Assembly (NCBI GenBank): GCA_002841335.1
Contig: PHEY01000007.1
Span: forward strand, 62,001 to 126,000
Source: Actinobacteria bacterium HGW-Actinobacteria-2
Lineage (GTDB): Bacteria > Actinomycetota > Actinomycetes > Propionibacteriales > Propionibacteriaceae
Length of the DNA stretch: 64,000 nucleotides
Direction of reading: 5' to 3'
The notes beneath the pieces are model-generated. The model was not told the origin of the DNA and searched no databases. It saw only the letters and a list, made by a program, of their open reading frames with translations. Position 1 is the first letter of the stretch. The number at the start of each line of letters is the position of its first letter. Shown here piece after piece: positions 10,718 through 19,740 of the stretch. Both the position numbers and the translations under genes were made by a program.

Positions 10718-11248
10718 TCAGATTGCGGTGTGCAGCCGGAGCAGCTTCAGGTGTGGGCCGTCGTCGGTCATCGCCACCTCGGTGTGAGCGCCGTCGGCAT
10801 CCCAGCCGGCTTCGGTCAGGAACCGCCGCACGATGTCGTCGGTGCTGCGCACCCACCAGGTCGCCCGGGTGAAGCCGTCGGCTCGGAGTGTGTCGATGCA
10901 GGCGTTGAGCAGCCGAGACCCGTGGCCACGGCGCTGGGCCGGCGGATCGATGGTGAACTCGGCGACCAGGGCGTCCACGCCGGCTTCGGCGTCCGGATCG
11001 TCACTGGGGCCGAGAGCGGCGAAGCCCACGACCCGATCATCGGAGACGGCGACCAGGATTCGGAATTGTGCCAACGGCGGACGGGTGATCGCTGCCGTCC
11101 AACTCTCGGTCATGGTCGCCAGATCCACACTGCTGAGCAGGTCGGCGGCGGTGGCCTGATCGAAGTTCGCCGACCAGGCGCGACGTTGGATCGCAGCGAT
11201 GGCGGGGGCTTCTGCGGGCAGCGCCAGACGGACGGAATCGGCAATCAC
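10718..11248 (-). CDS. GNAT family N-acetyltransferase
   Basis: A 176-residue protein with the acetyl-CoA loop QRRGHGSRLLNACIDTLRADG (Q/R-x-x-G-x-G/A) in its middle and a C-terminal strand, typical of the GNAT fold. Substrate unknown. I place the start at the GTG at 11248 (VIADSVRLALP) because TAGGGT on the minus strand ends exactly seven bases upstream, the spacing of the other leaderless genes here. A GTG at 11257 would overlap that hexamer. It is divergent from rnj and ends 19 bases from the convergent GH18 gene. Confidence 0.75.
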   Translation of the reverse strand: MIADSVRLALPAEAPAIAAIQRRAWSANFDQATAADLLSSVDLATMTESWTAAITRPPLAQFRILVAVSDDRVVGFAALGPSDDPDAEAGVDALVAEFTIDPPAQRRGHGSRLLNACIDTLRADGFTRATWWVRSTDDIVRRFLTEAGWDADGAHTEVAMTDDGPHLKLLRLHTAI

Positions 11249-11255
11249 GGGCGTC

Positions 11256-11261
11256 ACCCTA
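11256..11261 (-). promoter_or_regulatory. Likely -10 element of the acetyltransferase gene
   Basis: TAGGGT on the minus strand, seven bases before the GTG at 11248, with no ribosome-binding site. It decides the start codon of this gene. Confidence 0.5.
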
Positions 11262-11319
11262 CCCTGCGCCGGTATGGGTAGGACGGGGCGGCAGACCGGT
11301 GCACCGGCTGCGGGGGCGC

Positions 11320-11325
11320 TAGGTT
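11320..11325 (+). promoter_or_regulatory. Likely -10 element of rnj
   Basis: TAGGTT followed by six bases and then the GTG at 11332. This predicts a leaderless rnj transcript, although GGGAGG also falls inside the six-base gap. Confidence 0.45.
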
Positions 11326-11331
11326 GGGAGG

Positions 11332-13014
11332 GTGCGAGAAAGCCTGAAAACCCCACCCCCGTTGGCCGCTGACACCCTGAGAGTGATTCCGCTCGGTGGT
11401 CACGGCGACATCGGCCGCAACATGAGTTCCTACGAAATCAACGGTCAGCTGATGTTCATCGACTGTGGCGTGCTGTTCCCCTCCGAGGAGCATCCCGGCG
11501 TCGATCTGATCCTGCCCGGGCTGCATCTGGTCGAGGATCGACTGGACGAGGCCCAGGCCCTGGTGCTGACCCACGGCCATGAAGACCACATCGGTGCGGT
11601 GCCCTACCTGCTGCGCCGCCGCCCGGATCTGCCGGTTCACGGATCGAAACTGACCCTGGCGCTGGTGGAGGCCAAGCTGCGCGAGCACCGGGTACGCAAC
11701 TATGCCCTCCACACGGTGGCCGAGGGTGATCGGGTGCAGGCCGGGGCGTTCGACCTGGAGTTCTTGTCGGTGAACCACTCCATTCCCGACGCCTTGGCGG
11801 TGGTGATCCGGACCAAGGCCGGTACGGTGCTGCACACCGGCGACTTCAAGATGGATCAGCTTCCCCTCGACGGACGGCTCACCGACCTGCGTGGCTTCGC
11901 CCAGTTGGGCGCTGAAGGCGTGGATCTGTTCATGCCGGACTCCACCAACGCCGAGACGCCCGGTTTCACCCCTCACGAGCGCGACATCGAGCCGGCCCTG
12001 GAGCGGGTGTTCGCCCAGGCCAAGCAGAAGCTGATCGTGGCCTGTTTCGCGTCCCATGTGCACCGCGTCCAGCAGGTGATGGACGCTGCCGTACGGCACC
12101 GCCGCAAGGTGGTCTACGTCGGTCGATCGATGCTGCGCAACATGACCGTGGCCAGGGAGTTGGGCTTCCTGCACGTCCCGGAGAACACGCTGATCGACCT
12201 GAAGCAGATCGACGACTACCGCGACGATCAGGTGGTGATCATCTCCACCGGTTCGCAGGGCGAACCGCTGAGCGCCCTGTCCCGGATCTCCAACCATGAG
12301 CATCCGGTGATCACCGCCGGGGCCGGCGATGTGGTGCTGCTGGCGTCCTCGCTGATTCCGGGTAACGAGAACTCGGTCTACCGGGTGATCAACGGGCTCA
12401 GCCGCAACGGCGTAACGGTGGTGCACAAGGGCAACGCCATGGTGCACGTCTCCGGCCACGCCAGTGCCGGCGAACTGCTCTACTGCTACAACCTGCTCAC
12501 CCCGCGCAACGTCCTGCCGGTACACGGCGAGGTTCGCCACCTGATCGCCAACGCCAAGCTCGCGGTGGCCACCGGGGTGCCCGCGTCGAACGTGTTCCCG
12601 GTCGAGGACGGTGCGGTGATCGACCTGGCCAAGGGCAAGGCCCGGGTGGTCGGCCAACTGCAGTGCGACTACATCTTCGTCGACGGCCTCACCGAGGGTG
12701 AGATCTCCGACACCGAATTGACCGATCGAAAGATCCTCGGCGAGGAGGGGATGATCTCGATCGTCACGGTGGTGAGTTTCCGGTCGCGTCGGCTGGTCAG
12801 CGGTCCAGATATTCATGCTCGTGGCTTCGCCGATGATGACGCGGTCTTCGACCCGATTCGTCCCGAGTTGGTCGCGGTGCTCGAGCGGGCGCTGGCCGAC
12901 GGTGTGGAGGACACCTTCCAGTTGCAGCAACTGCTGCGCAGAACCATCGGACGCTGGGTCAACGACAACTTCCGCCGCCGTCCGATGATCCTGCCGATCG
13001 TGGTGTCGTCGTAG
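11332..13014 (+). CDS. rnj: Ribonuclease J
   Basis: A 560-residue metallo-beta-lactamase/beta-CASP nuclease. The zinc ligands lie in LTHGHEDHIGAVPYL (H-x-H-x-D-H), followed by a further His in SVNHSIPD and HTGDFKMD. The beta-CASP part includes FASHVHRVQQ and VHVSGHASAGEL. RNase J has 5'-3' exonuclease and endonuclease activity in mRNA decay and rRNA processing. Length matches the actinobacterial family (about 560). In many actinobacteria the gene follows dapA; here dapB is nearby instead, with two short genes between. Confidence 0.95.
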   Translation: MRESLKTPPPLAADTLRVIPLGGHGDIGRNMSSYEINGQLMFIDCGVLFPSEEHPGVDLILPGLHLVEDRLDEAQALVLTHGHEDHIGAVPYLLRRRPDLPVHGSKLTLALVEAKLREHRVRNYALHTVAEGDRVQAGAFDLEFLSVNHSIPDALAVVIRTKAGTVLHTGDFKMDQLPLDGRLTDLRGFAQLGAEGVDLFMPDSTNAETPGFTPHERDIEPALERVFAQAKQKLIVACFASHVHRVQQVMDAAVRHRRKVVYVGRSMLRNMTVARELGFLHVPENTLIDLKQIDDYRDDQVVIISTGSQGEPLSALSRISNHEHPVITAGAGDVVLLASSLIPGNENSVYRVINGLSRNGVTVVHKGNAMVHVSGHASAGELLYCYNLLTPRNVLPVHGEVRHLIANAKLAVATGVPASNVFPVEDGAVIDLAKGKARVVGQLQCDYIFVDGLTEGEISDTELTDRKILGEEGMISIVTVVSFRSRRLVSGPDIHARGFADDDAVFDPIRPELVAVLERALADGVEDTFQLQQLLRRTIGRWVNDNFRRRPMILPIVVSS

Positions 13015-13140
13015 TCCGAGGCCGATTCGCATCGGGCCGCGAAGTTCAGGTATCGTAGGCAGGTCCCCGATGTGGGGGCAGGTTTCGCGCGCGTCGAGAA
13101 GTGATGCGCGGTCTCGGACGACAAACTGAGGAGTACTCCA

Positions 13141-13326
13141 GTGGCTGCTGTGTGTGACATCTGCGCCAAGGGCCCGGGTTTCGGTCACAACGTGCCCTGG
13201 TCGAAGAAGAAGACCAACCGGCGCTGGAACCCGAACATTCAGCGGGTGCGTGCTGTGGTCAACGGCACCCCCAAGCGGCTGAACGTGTGCACGTCCTGCC
13301 TGAAGGCTGGTCGCGTCACCCGCTGA
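13141..13326 (+). CDS. rpmB: 50S ribosomal protein L28, zinc-binding form
   Basis: A 61-residue protein starting at GTG 13141 after GAGGAG. It has two CxxC pairs (CDIC at residues 5-8 and CTSC near residue 55), the zinc-ribbon form of L28. In actinobacteria this C+ form is often replaced by a C- copy under zinc starvation through Zur; no paralogue is in view. The upstream gap 13015-13140 contains a TATCGT hexamer near 13051 as a possible -10, and a small CCCC/GGGG hairpin. Confidence 0.93.
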   Translation: MAAVCDICAKGPGFGHNVPWSKKKTNRRWNPNIQRVRAVVNGTPKRLNVCTSCLKAGRVTR

Positions 13327-13337
13327 CCCGATTCATC

Positions 13338-13367
13338 AAAAGGACCCGCCGCTGTGCGGGTCCTTTT
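13338..13367 (+). terminator. Terminator after rpmB
   Basis: A perfect stem AAAAGGACCCGC with GCGGGTCCTTTT enclosing CGCTGT, ending in TTTT. It starts 12 bases after the rpmB stop. Confidence 0.88.
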
Positions 13368-13425
13368 GCTTTGCCGAGCCCCGCGCCACGCCTGCGGTCA
13401 CGCGCGAAATGGGGGATCCAGCGCC

Positions 13426-13431
13426 TAGGCT
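13426..13431 (+). promoter_or_regulatory. Likely -10 element of recG
   Basis: TAGGCT with eight bases to the GTG at 13440 and no ribosome-binding site in between, fitting a leaderless transcript. Confidence 0.5.
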
Positions 13432-13439
13432 GACCAATC

Positions 13440-15650
13440 GTGGAGACCGGAATCGGAGGCTGGCAGACCAGGACGTATGCCCTGCTGAGCGGCTCGCTGG
13501 GGCCGGTGCTGGGGGAGCGGACCGCCAAGGAGTTCGCGGCGCTGCGGATCGCCACGGTGGGGGATCTGCTCCGTCACGTGCCCCGGCACTACCTGTCGGG
13601 CACCGAACTCACCGACCTGGCCTCGCTGCAACCGGGCGAACTGGTGGCGGTGACGGCGAAAGTGGCCCGAATCGATCGCCACGAACCACGCTCGCGTCCC
13701 GGCGGACGGCCCGGTCCCGGTCGGCTGGAGGCAGTGCTCACCGACGGCAACGGACGGCTGACCGCCACCTTCTTCGGAAAGAGCCACCTGTTGGAGTGGT
13801 GGGAGCGGCAACTGCGCGCCGGGGTGGCCGGACTGTTCGTGGGCAAGGTCGGGGTGTTTCGCGATCAGCTGCAGATGAGCCATCCGGTCTTCGTGATGAT
13901 GGACGCCACTGGGCGGATCGTGGCCAACTCCGAGGAGAAGGAGCGACTGGCTTCGCTGTCGAGCGGTGGGCTGGTGGGGATGTACCCGGCCACGGCCAAG
14001 CTGCCTACCTGGAAGGTGGCCGAATGCGCCCGTCTGGTGCTCGACTCCCTGCCCCCGCTGGATGATCCCTGGCCGGAGTGGCTCCGCGAGCAAGCCGGCG
14101 TCCTGGGCCTGGCCGAAGCCTTCGCCGCCGTCCACGAGCCGCGAACGCTGGTCGAGGCGGCCCGCGGGGCTGAGCGGCTGGTCTTCGACGAGGCCATGGC
14201 CACCCAGCTGACCATGGCCTACCGCCGCGCTGACGCGGCCGGACACACCGCGCGGGCGCGCGTGCGCCAACCGGACGGGATTCTGGACACCTTCGACTCC
14301 CGGCTGCCATTCGCCCTGACCAGCGGGCAGTCGGAGGTCAGCGAGGCGATCTTCGCCGACCTGGCTACTGAGCGTCCGATGCAGCGGCTGCTCCAGGGCG
14401 AGGTCGGTTCGGGCAAGACGGTGGTGGCGCTGCGCGCGATGCTGAACGTGGTCGACAGCGGCGGGCAGGCAGCGCTGTTGGCGCCCACAGAGGTGCTTGC
14501 CGCGCAGCATTACGCGACCATCACCGGCCTGCTCGGCGACCTGGGCGGCGGCCGCCTGCTGGGCGCTCCCGACGTGGCCACCGACGTGGTCCTGCTGACC
14601 GGCTCGATGCCGACCGCGGCAAAGCGCTCGGCCTTGCTGCGGGCGGCCAGCGGAGAGGCCGGCATCGTGATCGGCACTCATGCGTTGCTGGCCGATCAAG
14701 TGCAGTTCGCCGAGCTCGGCCTGGTGGTGATCGATGAGCAGCACCGCTTCGGGGTCGAGCAGCGGGCGGTGTTGTCGGGCAAAGCCGAGGCCGCACCACA
14801 CGTCCTGGTGCTGACCGCGACCCCGATCCCGCGTTCGGTGGCGATGACGGTCTTCGGTGATCTGGAGGTCTCCACGCTCGCCGAGCTGCCGGCCGGTCGG
14901 GCCGAGGTGTCGACGGTGGTGGTCGACGGCGCCACCCGTCCGGCGTGGGTGGATCGTGCCTGGGAGCGGGTGCGCGAGGAGGTCGGTGCCGGTCGCCAGG
15001 TGTTCGTGGTCGCTCCCCGGATCGGTGGCACCAAGTCGAGTGAAGGCAAGGGTGTTGTCGAGCTCGCCGCCGAACTGGCCGATGGTGCCCTGAAGGGCCT
15101 GCGGCTAGGCATTCTGCACGGTCAGTTGGCCAGTGACGTGAAGGACGAGGTGATGGCCGGCTTCGTCTCGGGCGAGATCGAGGTGTTGGTGGCCACCACC
15201 GTGATCGAGGTCGGGGTGGACGTGCCCAACGCCACCATGATGGTGGTCTGGGACGCCGATCGCTTCGGGATCTCCCAGCTCCACCAGTTGCGCGGACGCA
15301 TTGGACGCGGCAGTCATCCGGGGGTGTGCCTGCTGGTGACCTACCTGCCGCCGGATTCGCCGGCCCGGCAGCGGCTCGATGCCGTGGCTGCGACCCGCGA
15401 CGGCTTCCGGCTGGCCGAACTCGACCTGGAGCAACGCCGCGAGGGCGACGTTCTGGGGGCCACCCAGGCCGGAAGTCGCTCCACCCTGCGTCTGCTGCGG
15501 GTGCTGGACCACGCCGACGTAATCGCCACCGCGCGAGAGTTGGCGATCGAATGCGTGCGCCGGGATCCGGGCCGCACCACGCCCGGTTTCGCCGATGCGG
15601 TCCGGGCTACCGAGGTGCTGTCAGTCGGAGATTGGCTGGACCACAACTGA
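13440..15650 (+). CDS. recG: ATP-dependent DNA helicase RecG
   Basis: A 736-residue protein with an N-terminal wedge/OB domain and two helicase domains. Walker A is LLQGEVGSGKTVVA, the DEAD-like box is VVIDEQHRFGVEQ, and motif VI is QLHQLRGRIGRG. RecG drives branch migration and regression of stalled replication forks. The N terminus begins VETGIGGWQTRTYALLSG. Codons and length are normal. It opens the block recG-rsmD-coaD also seen in mycobacteria. Confidence 0.95.
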   Translation: METGIGGWQTRTYALLSGSLGPVLGERTAKEFAALRIATVGDLLRHVPRHYLSGTELTDLASLQPGELVAVTAKVARIDRHEPRSRPGGRPGPGRLEAVLTDGNGRLTATFFGKSHLLEWWERQLRAGVAGLFVGKVGVFRDQLQMSHPVFVMMDATGRIVANSEEKERLASLSSGGLVGMYPATAKLPTWKVAECARLVLDSLPPLDDPWPEWLREQAGVLGLAEAFAAVHEPRTLVEAARGAERLVFDEAMATQLTMAYRRADAAGHTARARVRQPDGILDTFDSRLPFALTSGQSEVSEAIFADLATERPMQRLLQGEVGSGKTVVALRAMLNVVDSGGQAALLAPTEVLAAQHYATITGLLGDLGGGRLLGAPDVATDVVLLTGSMPTAAKRSALLRAASGEAGIVIGTHALLADQVQFAELGLVVIDEQHRFGVEQRAVLSGKAEAAPHVLVLTATPIPRSVAMTVFGDLEVSTLAELPAGRAEVSTVVVDGATRPAWVDRAWERVREEVGAGRQVFVVAPRIGGTKSSEGKGVVELAAELADGALKGLRLGILHGQLASDVKDEVMAGFVSGEIEVLVATTVIEVGVDVPNATMMVVWDADRFGISQLHQLRGRIGRGSHPGVCLLVTYLPPDSPARQRLDAVAATRDGFRLAELDLEQRREGDVLGATQAGSRSTLRLLRVLDHADVIATARELAIECVRRDPGRTTPGFADAVRATEVLSVGDWLDHN

Positions 15651-15657
15651 GCCCCAC

Positions 15658-15663
15658 TAGGCT
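15658..15663 (+). promoter_or_regulatory. Likely -10 element of rsmD
   Basis: TAGGCT with eight bases to the GTG at 15672, no ribosome-binding site. The surrounding sequence resembles the recG promoter (TAGGCTG in both). Confidence 0.5.
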
Positions 15664-15671
15664 GGGTACTT

Positions 15672-16259
15672 GTGACCAGGATCATCGCCGGTAGTGCGAA
15701 AGGCCATCGCCTGCGCACCCCGGCGACCTCAGACACGCGTCCGACCACTGACCGGGTACGCGAGGCCGTCTTCTCCGCGATCGCCGACTGGGCCGGGACC
15801 GGCGGCGCCGGTGCGGAACAGATGCTGGCCGGATTGTCCTTCCTGGACCTGTTCGCCGGCTCTGCCGGGGTGGCGCTCGAGGCGGTCAGCAGGGGAGCGG
15901 GTCCAGTGACCGCGGTGGAGTCGGTGCCGGCCGTGGCCGCGATCGCCAAGGACAACGCCCGCACCACCCGCCTGGCCGTCACCGTGGTCGCTGCAGAGGC
16001 GTCGAAGTGGCTGGCCGGGGGAGCCGCCACCCGTTTCGATGTGGTCTGGGCCGACCCGCCGTACGCCTACGACAACGACCGATTGGCCGCGCTCGTCGAG
16101 CTGATCGAACAGCGCTGGCTGGCCGAGAACGGCCTGTTGGTACTGGAGCGCTCATCGAGGGATCAACCCCCGGTCCTGCCGGAGGCGCTATCGGTGAGGT
16201 GGCATCGCCGTTACGGTGAGACCACTGTGTACTTCGCGATGAAGGAAGACCCGTGTTAG
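15672..16259 (+). CDS. rsmD: 16S rRNA (guanine(966)-N(2))-methyltransferase
   Basis: A 195-residue protein starting VTRIIAGSAKGHRL, the conserved RsmD opening. It has an S-adenosylmethionine-binding loop FLDLFAGSAGVALEA and the catalytic DPPY in VWADPPYAYDN. It methylates G966 in 16S rRNA on the 30S subunit. The end overlaps the coaD start by seven bases, so translation of the two is probably coupled. Confidence 0.93.
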   Translation: MTRIIAGSAKGHRLRTPATSDTRPTTDRVREAVFSAIADWAGTGGAGAEQMLAGLSFLDLFAGSAGVALEAVSRGAGPVTAVESVPAVAAIAKDNARTTRLAVTVVAAEASKWLAGGAATRFDVVWADPPYAYDNDRLAALVELIEQRWLAENGLLVLERSSRDQPPVLPEALSVRWHRRYGETTVYFAMKEDPC

Positions 16260-16741
16260 CCGTATGCCCTGGCTCATTCGATCCGATCACCAATGGCCAC
16301 CTGGATGTGATCACCCGAGCCGCATCGATCTTCGACGAGGTGCTGGTCGCGGTCGGCCAGAACTCCACCAAGCAATACCTGTTCAGCCAGGACGAGCGGG
16401 TCGAGCTGGTGCGAGCCTCCACCGCGCACCTGCCGAACGTCCGGGTGGAGCAACTGCACGGACTGCTGGCCAACTACGTCAACGACGTGGGTGGCCGGGT
16501 GCTGATCAAAGGGGTACGGTTTGCCGCTGACTTCGAGTTCGAGTTGCAGATGGCGAACTTGAACGCCGTTGTGGGGGCAGTGGAGACTCTGATCCTGCCT
16601 GCGGCGTCGCAGTGGTCGACCCTGTCGTCGTCCATGGTTCGCGAGATCGCGGTTCACGGCGGTGATGTCTCGGCTTTTGTGCCGGACGTCGTGGCTGCGA
16701 AGATTCGTCTGCGGGCAGGAGAGGAGAGGGCCGATGGTTGA
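16253..16741 (+). CDS. coaD: Phosphopantetheine adenylyltransferase
   Basis: A 162-residue CoaD with CPGSFDPITNGHLDVI (the nucleotidyl-transferase motif with GH) and SSSMVREIA near the end, which binds the phosphates. It makes dephospho-CoA from 4'-phosphopantetheine and ATP, the fourth step of CoA synthesis. It begins at GTG 16253 inside the end of rsmD and ends inside the start of the next gene (ATGGTTGA overlap), so the three form a tight operon. Confidence 0.95.
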   Translation: MLAVCPGSFDPITNGHLDVITRAASIFDEVLVAVGQNSTKQYLFSQDERVELVRASTAHLPNVRVEQLHGLLANYVNDVGGRVLIKGVRFAADFEFELQMANLNAVVGAVETLILPAASQWSTLSSSMVREIAVHGGDVSAFVPDVVAAKIRLRAGEERADG

Positions 16742-17231
16742 TCGGACCGAAAGTGTGTTGGACGAGTTGCGTGACTTGGTGTTGAACGCCAAGGCCGTGC
16801 CGATGTCGGCATCGTGCATGCTCAATCGGGCTGAGGCTCTGGCGGTGATCGACCGCGCCAAGGCCGCCCTGGCCGAAGATGTGGGCGAGGCTCATCGGGT
16901 GACCGCTACGTCGCTGGAGACTCTGGAGCGGGCCCAGCACGAGGCCAAGCAGATCGTGGCTGCCGCTGAGGAGCGGGCGTCCTACCTGTCCACCCAGAAC
17001 CCGGTGTTCGAAGAGGCGCAGCGCAAAGCGGCCGCGCTCGAAGCCAAGGCGCTGTCGGATGCTGAAGCGCTGCGCCGCGAGGCCGACGCCTACGTCGACG
17101 CTCGAATCGCCACCTTCGAGGCGAGCCTGCACAAGACGATGTCGCAGGTGCGCACCATGCGCGAACGGCTGGCCCGACGCTCGTCCCTGGACGACGACGC
17201 GACCACCGCTTTGCCGCGCCTGGAGGAGTGA
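16734..17231 (+). CDS. Coiled-coil protein, SepIVA/DivIVA-like
   Basis: A 165-residue protein starting at ATG 16734 after GGAGAGGAGAGG. Nearly all of it is Ala- and Glu-rich predicted coiled coil (about residues 35-140) after a short N-terminal segment DELRDLVLNAKAVPMSASCMLNR. The position between coaD and yceD matches Rv2927c of M. tuberculosis, SepIVA, a septation factor related to DivIVA, but this protein is shorter (the mycobacterial one is about 245 residues). The frame is open upstream into coaD, but that part has no similarity. I infer a role in cell division or polar growth. Confidence 0.6.
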   Translation: MVDRTESVLDELRDLVLNAKAVPMSASCMLNRAEALAVIDRAKAALAEDVGEAHRVTATSLETLERAQHEAKQIVAAAEERASYLSTQNPVFEEAQRKAAALEAKALSDAEALRREADAYVDARIATFEASLHKTMSQVRTMRERLARRSSLDDDATTALPRLEE

Positions 17232-17332
17232 GTAGGACGGCTCTGGCCGGCGGCTTTTGCCGCTAGGACAAGTGCCTTGATAGAGTTCACCGTTGGTTAT
17301 GACGATGCCGAGCCATGCCGAAGGGAAACGTT

Positions 17333-17893
17333 GTGACGCCCCGCTTGCCAGACCCGCGTTCCGGGCTCGTCCTGGACACTCGTGAATTGAGTCGCCGGGC
17401 TGGTGTGCTGAAGGAAGTCACGCGGATCGCGGAAGCGCCGGAAGATCTTGGCATTGACGTAATCGGGGTACCACCCGGCTCACCCATCGAGTTCGACCTC
17501 AGGTTGGAATCGGTGGTGGAGGGGGTGCTGGTCACCGGAACCGCCAAGGTTCAGTTGCAGGGCAGCTGTGGACGGTGCTTGGAGCCGATCACTTCTTCGG
17601 AAGTGGTCGATATTCAAGAACTGTTCTGCTACCCGGGCAAGGAGCTTGACGATGACGAGGCCAGCCGTGTTGAGGACGATCTGATCGACCTCGAACCCGT
17701 CCTGCGGGACGCGGTGGTGCTCGATTTGCCGTTCACGCCGTTGTGCCGTCCGGATTGTGCCGGGTTGTGCCCCCTCTGTGGGGTCAATCTGAACAAGCAA
17801 CCCGACCACGGTCATGATGAAGCCGTCGATCCTCGATGGGCTTCGTTGACGGAGTGGGCGGATCCTGAGTCTGATTCGAAGAACAAGGAGTAA
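17333..17893 (+). CDS. YceD/DUF177 family protein
   Basis: The protein has a conserved LQGSCGRCLEPI stretch and two further cysteine pairs (LCRPDCAGLCPLCG) that may bind zinc. YceD proteins nearly always precede rpmF and are linked to 23S rRNA metabolism in other organisms. I prefer the GTG at 17333 because AAGGGAAA lies at 17321-17328, five bases upstream. An in-frame ATG at 17315 would add six residues (MPKGNV). It ends four bases before rpmF. Confidence 0.85.
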   Translation: MTPRLPDPRSGLVLDTRELSRRAGVLKEVTRIAEAPEDLGIDVIGVPPGSPIEFDLRLESVVEGVLVTGTAKVQLQGSCGRCLEPITSSEVVDIQELFCYPGKELDDDEASRVEDDLIDLEPVLRDAVVLDLPFTPLCRPDCAGLCPLCGVNLNKQPDHGHDEAVDPRWASLTEWADPESDSKNKE

Positions 17894-17897
17894 AGCC

Positions 17898-18089
17898 GTG
17901 GCCGTCCCGAAGCGGAGAATGTCCCGTGCAAACACCCGGGCCCGCCGGTCGATGTGGAAGACCACCGCGCCGACGCTGGTGACCTGTGCCAACGCCGCGT
18001 GTGGCGCTGCGCACCTGCCGCACACCGCCTGCCCGGAGTGCGGCCAGTACGGCCCGCGGGCCGCCCGCCGCCAGGTGCTCGACTCCTGA
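17898..18089 (+). CDS. rpmF: 50S ribosomal protein L32
   Basis: A 63-residue protein with the L32 start [16 protein letters not shown] and a zinc ribbon (CANAACG and [10 protein letters not shown]). The GTG start at 17898 follows AAGGAGTAAAGCC, which contains the yceD stop. It is an intermediate in the yceD-rpmF-rnc unit. Confidence 0.95.
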   Translation: MAVPKRRMSRANTRARRSMWKTTAPTLVTCANAACGAAHLPHTACPECGQYGPRAARRQVLDS

Positions 18090-18094
18090 CCGGC

Positions 18095-18811
18095 ATGCCG
18101 GCCGTGTCCGGCGACAGCGCCGCCAGCGGGCGCGCACTGCAGCTGATTGAACAGCTGGGGATCGACTTGGATCCCCAGCTATTTCAGCTTGCGATGACGC
18201 ACCGGTCCTATGCCTACGAGCATGGTGGCCTCCCGCACAACGAGCGGCTCGAATTCCTGGGTGACGCCGTGCTCGGCGTGGTCGTCACCGAGCATCTCTA
18301 CCGCAGCTACCCCGACCTTCCCGAAGGCCGGCTGGCGAAGCTGCGCGCTGCTGTGGTGAACGCCCACAGCCTGGCCGACGTGGCCCGCGATCTCGAACTG
18401 GGCAAGCTGATCCTGCTCGGACGAGGCGAACAGACCACCGGCGGCGCCGACAAGTCCTCGATTCTTGCCGACTCGCTGGAGGCATTCCTCGGCGCGGTGC
18501 TGATGAGCGCCGGCCGGGACGGCGCCGACCGCTTGATCCGACACCTGTTCGATCCGCTGGTGGCCGAGGCCGCCGCGTTGGGCGCCGGCCTGGACTGGAA
18601 GACCAGCTTGCAGGAACTGGCCGCCGAGAAGGACCTCGGAGTGGTCAGCTATCGGATCACCGAGTCCGGACCCGACCATGACAAGCGCTTCGAAGCCGTC
18701 GCCGTGGTCGCCGGTACCGCCTACGCTCCTGGTCAAGGCACCTCGAAGAAGCAAGCCGAGCAAGGTGCGGCCCAGTACGCGTTCAACGCATTGGCCTCTC
18801 CGGCCTCCTGA
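18095..18811 (+). CDS. rnc: Ribonuclease III
   Basis: A 238-residue protein with the signature [15 protein letters not shown] in the nuclease domain (acidic metal ligands present) and a C-terminal double-stranded RNA-binding domain ending [16 protein letters not shown]. It processes rRNA precursors and structured mRNAs. The ATG at 18095 is five bases after rpmF. The frame continues upstream through rpmF in another phase but only the part from 18095 resembles RNase III. Its stop overlaps the mutM start. Confidence 0.95.
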   Translation: MPAVSGDSAASGRALQLIEQLGIDLDPQLFQLAMTHRSYAYEHGGLPHNERLEFLGDAVLGVVVTEHLYRSYPDLPEGRLAKLRAAVVNAHSLADVARDLELGKLILLGRGEQTTGGADKSSILADSLEAFLGAVLMSAGRDGADRLIRHLFDPLVAEAAALGAGLDWKTSLQELAAEKDLGVVSYRITESGPDHDKRFEAVAVVAGTAYAPGQGTSKKQAEQGAAQYAFNALASPAS

Positions 18812-19662
18812 TGCCCGAGCTGCCCGAGGTTGAGACCGTCCGCCTCGGCCTGGTTGAAGCCGTGGTCGGGCGCCGGATCGCCGACGTCCACGTTCTCCAT
18901 CCCCGTCCGGTGCGCCGACACCTCGGTGGGGCCGACGACTTCGCCGCCACCCTGATCGGACGGACGTTCGCCACGCCACGGCGGCGCGGCAAGTATCTGT
19001 GGCTGCCCTTCGCCGACGGGGACGCACTGATGGCGCACTTGGGGATGAGTGGCCAGTTCCGCCTTGACCAGCCTGATCGGCCGAACCCGCCACATTGCCG
19101 AGTGCAGATCGGGTTCGATGACGACGGCGATGAGCTCAGGTTCGCCGATCAGCGCATGTTCGGCGGACTGTGGGTGAGTCCGGGAGGCGCAGAGTTGCCC
19201 GCCGAGATCGCCCATATCGGGCTCGATCTGCTCGATCCGGCCCTCGACCTCGACGCGGTGATCGCCGACATTCGCCGTCGACACTCCGGTATCAAGCGCG
19301 TCCTGCTCAATCAGAACGTGGTGTCCGGGATCGGCAACATCTACGCCGACGAGGCGCTGTGGCGAGCGCGGCTGCATTACGACACCCCGGCCGACCGACT
19401 GAGTCGTGCCGCGGTCGGTGAGCTGCTGGCGCATGCTCGCGAAGTGATGACCGAGGCGCTGGAGGTCGGTGGGACCTCCTTCGATCAGCTGTATGTGAAC
19501 GTGAACGGTTCTTCGGGCTACTTCTCCCGCTCGCTGGACGCCTACGGCCGGGCCGACCTGCCCTGTGCGCGCTGCGGGCGGGCGATCGTTCGGGAGGCAT
19601 TCATGAATCGTTCGTCCTATCGATGCCCGTCCTGCCAGCGGCGTCCGCGTGAGCTGAACTGA
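18811..19662 (+). CDS. mutM: Formamidopyrimidine-DNA glycosylase
   Basis: A 283-residue protein starting [14 protein letters not shown], in which Pro2 (after Met removal) is the Schiff-base nucleophile and Glu3 the catalytic acid. A C-terminal zinc finger has CARC and CPSC pairs. It removes 8-oxoguanine and formamidopyrimidines from DNA. The ATG overlaps the rnc stop by one base (TGATG). Confidence 0.95.
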   Translation: MPELPEVETVRLGLVEAVVGRRIADVHVLHPRPVRRHLGGADDFAATLIGRTFATPRRRGKYLWLPFADGDALMAHLGMSGQFRLDQPDRPNPPHCRVQIGFDDDGDELRFADQRMFGGLWVSPGGAELPAEIAHIGLDLLDPALDLDAVIADIRRRHSGIKRVLLNQNVVSGIGNIYADEALWRARLHYDTPADRLSRAAVGELLAHAREVMTEALEVGGTSFDQLYVNVNGSSGYFSRSLDAYGRADLPCARCGRAIVREAFMNRSSYRCPSCQRRPRELN

Positions 19663-19726
19663 GCGACGAGCCCGAATCACCGAAGTGCCGGGCCCGGTCA
19701 GGTCGGTTATGGGTGTCCGAGGCGTA

Positions 19727-19732
19727 TATCCT
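19727..19732 (+). promoter_or_regulatory. Likely -10 element of the GtrA-like gene
   Basis: TATCCT with eight bases to the GTG at 19741 and no ribosome-binding site, so probably leaderless. Confidence 0.45.
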
Positions 19733-19740
19733 TCGCAGTT

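Noticed and set aside
11254-13188. A 644-codon open frame on the minus strand
   Set aside because: It is opposite rnj and rpmB and shows only His/Gln/Arg-rich antisense composition.
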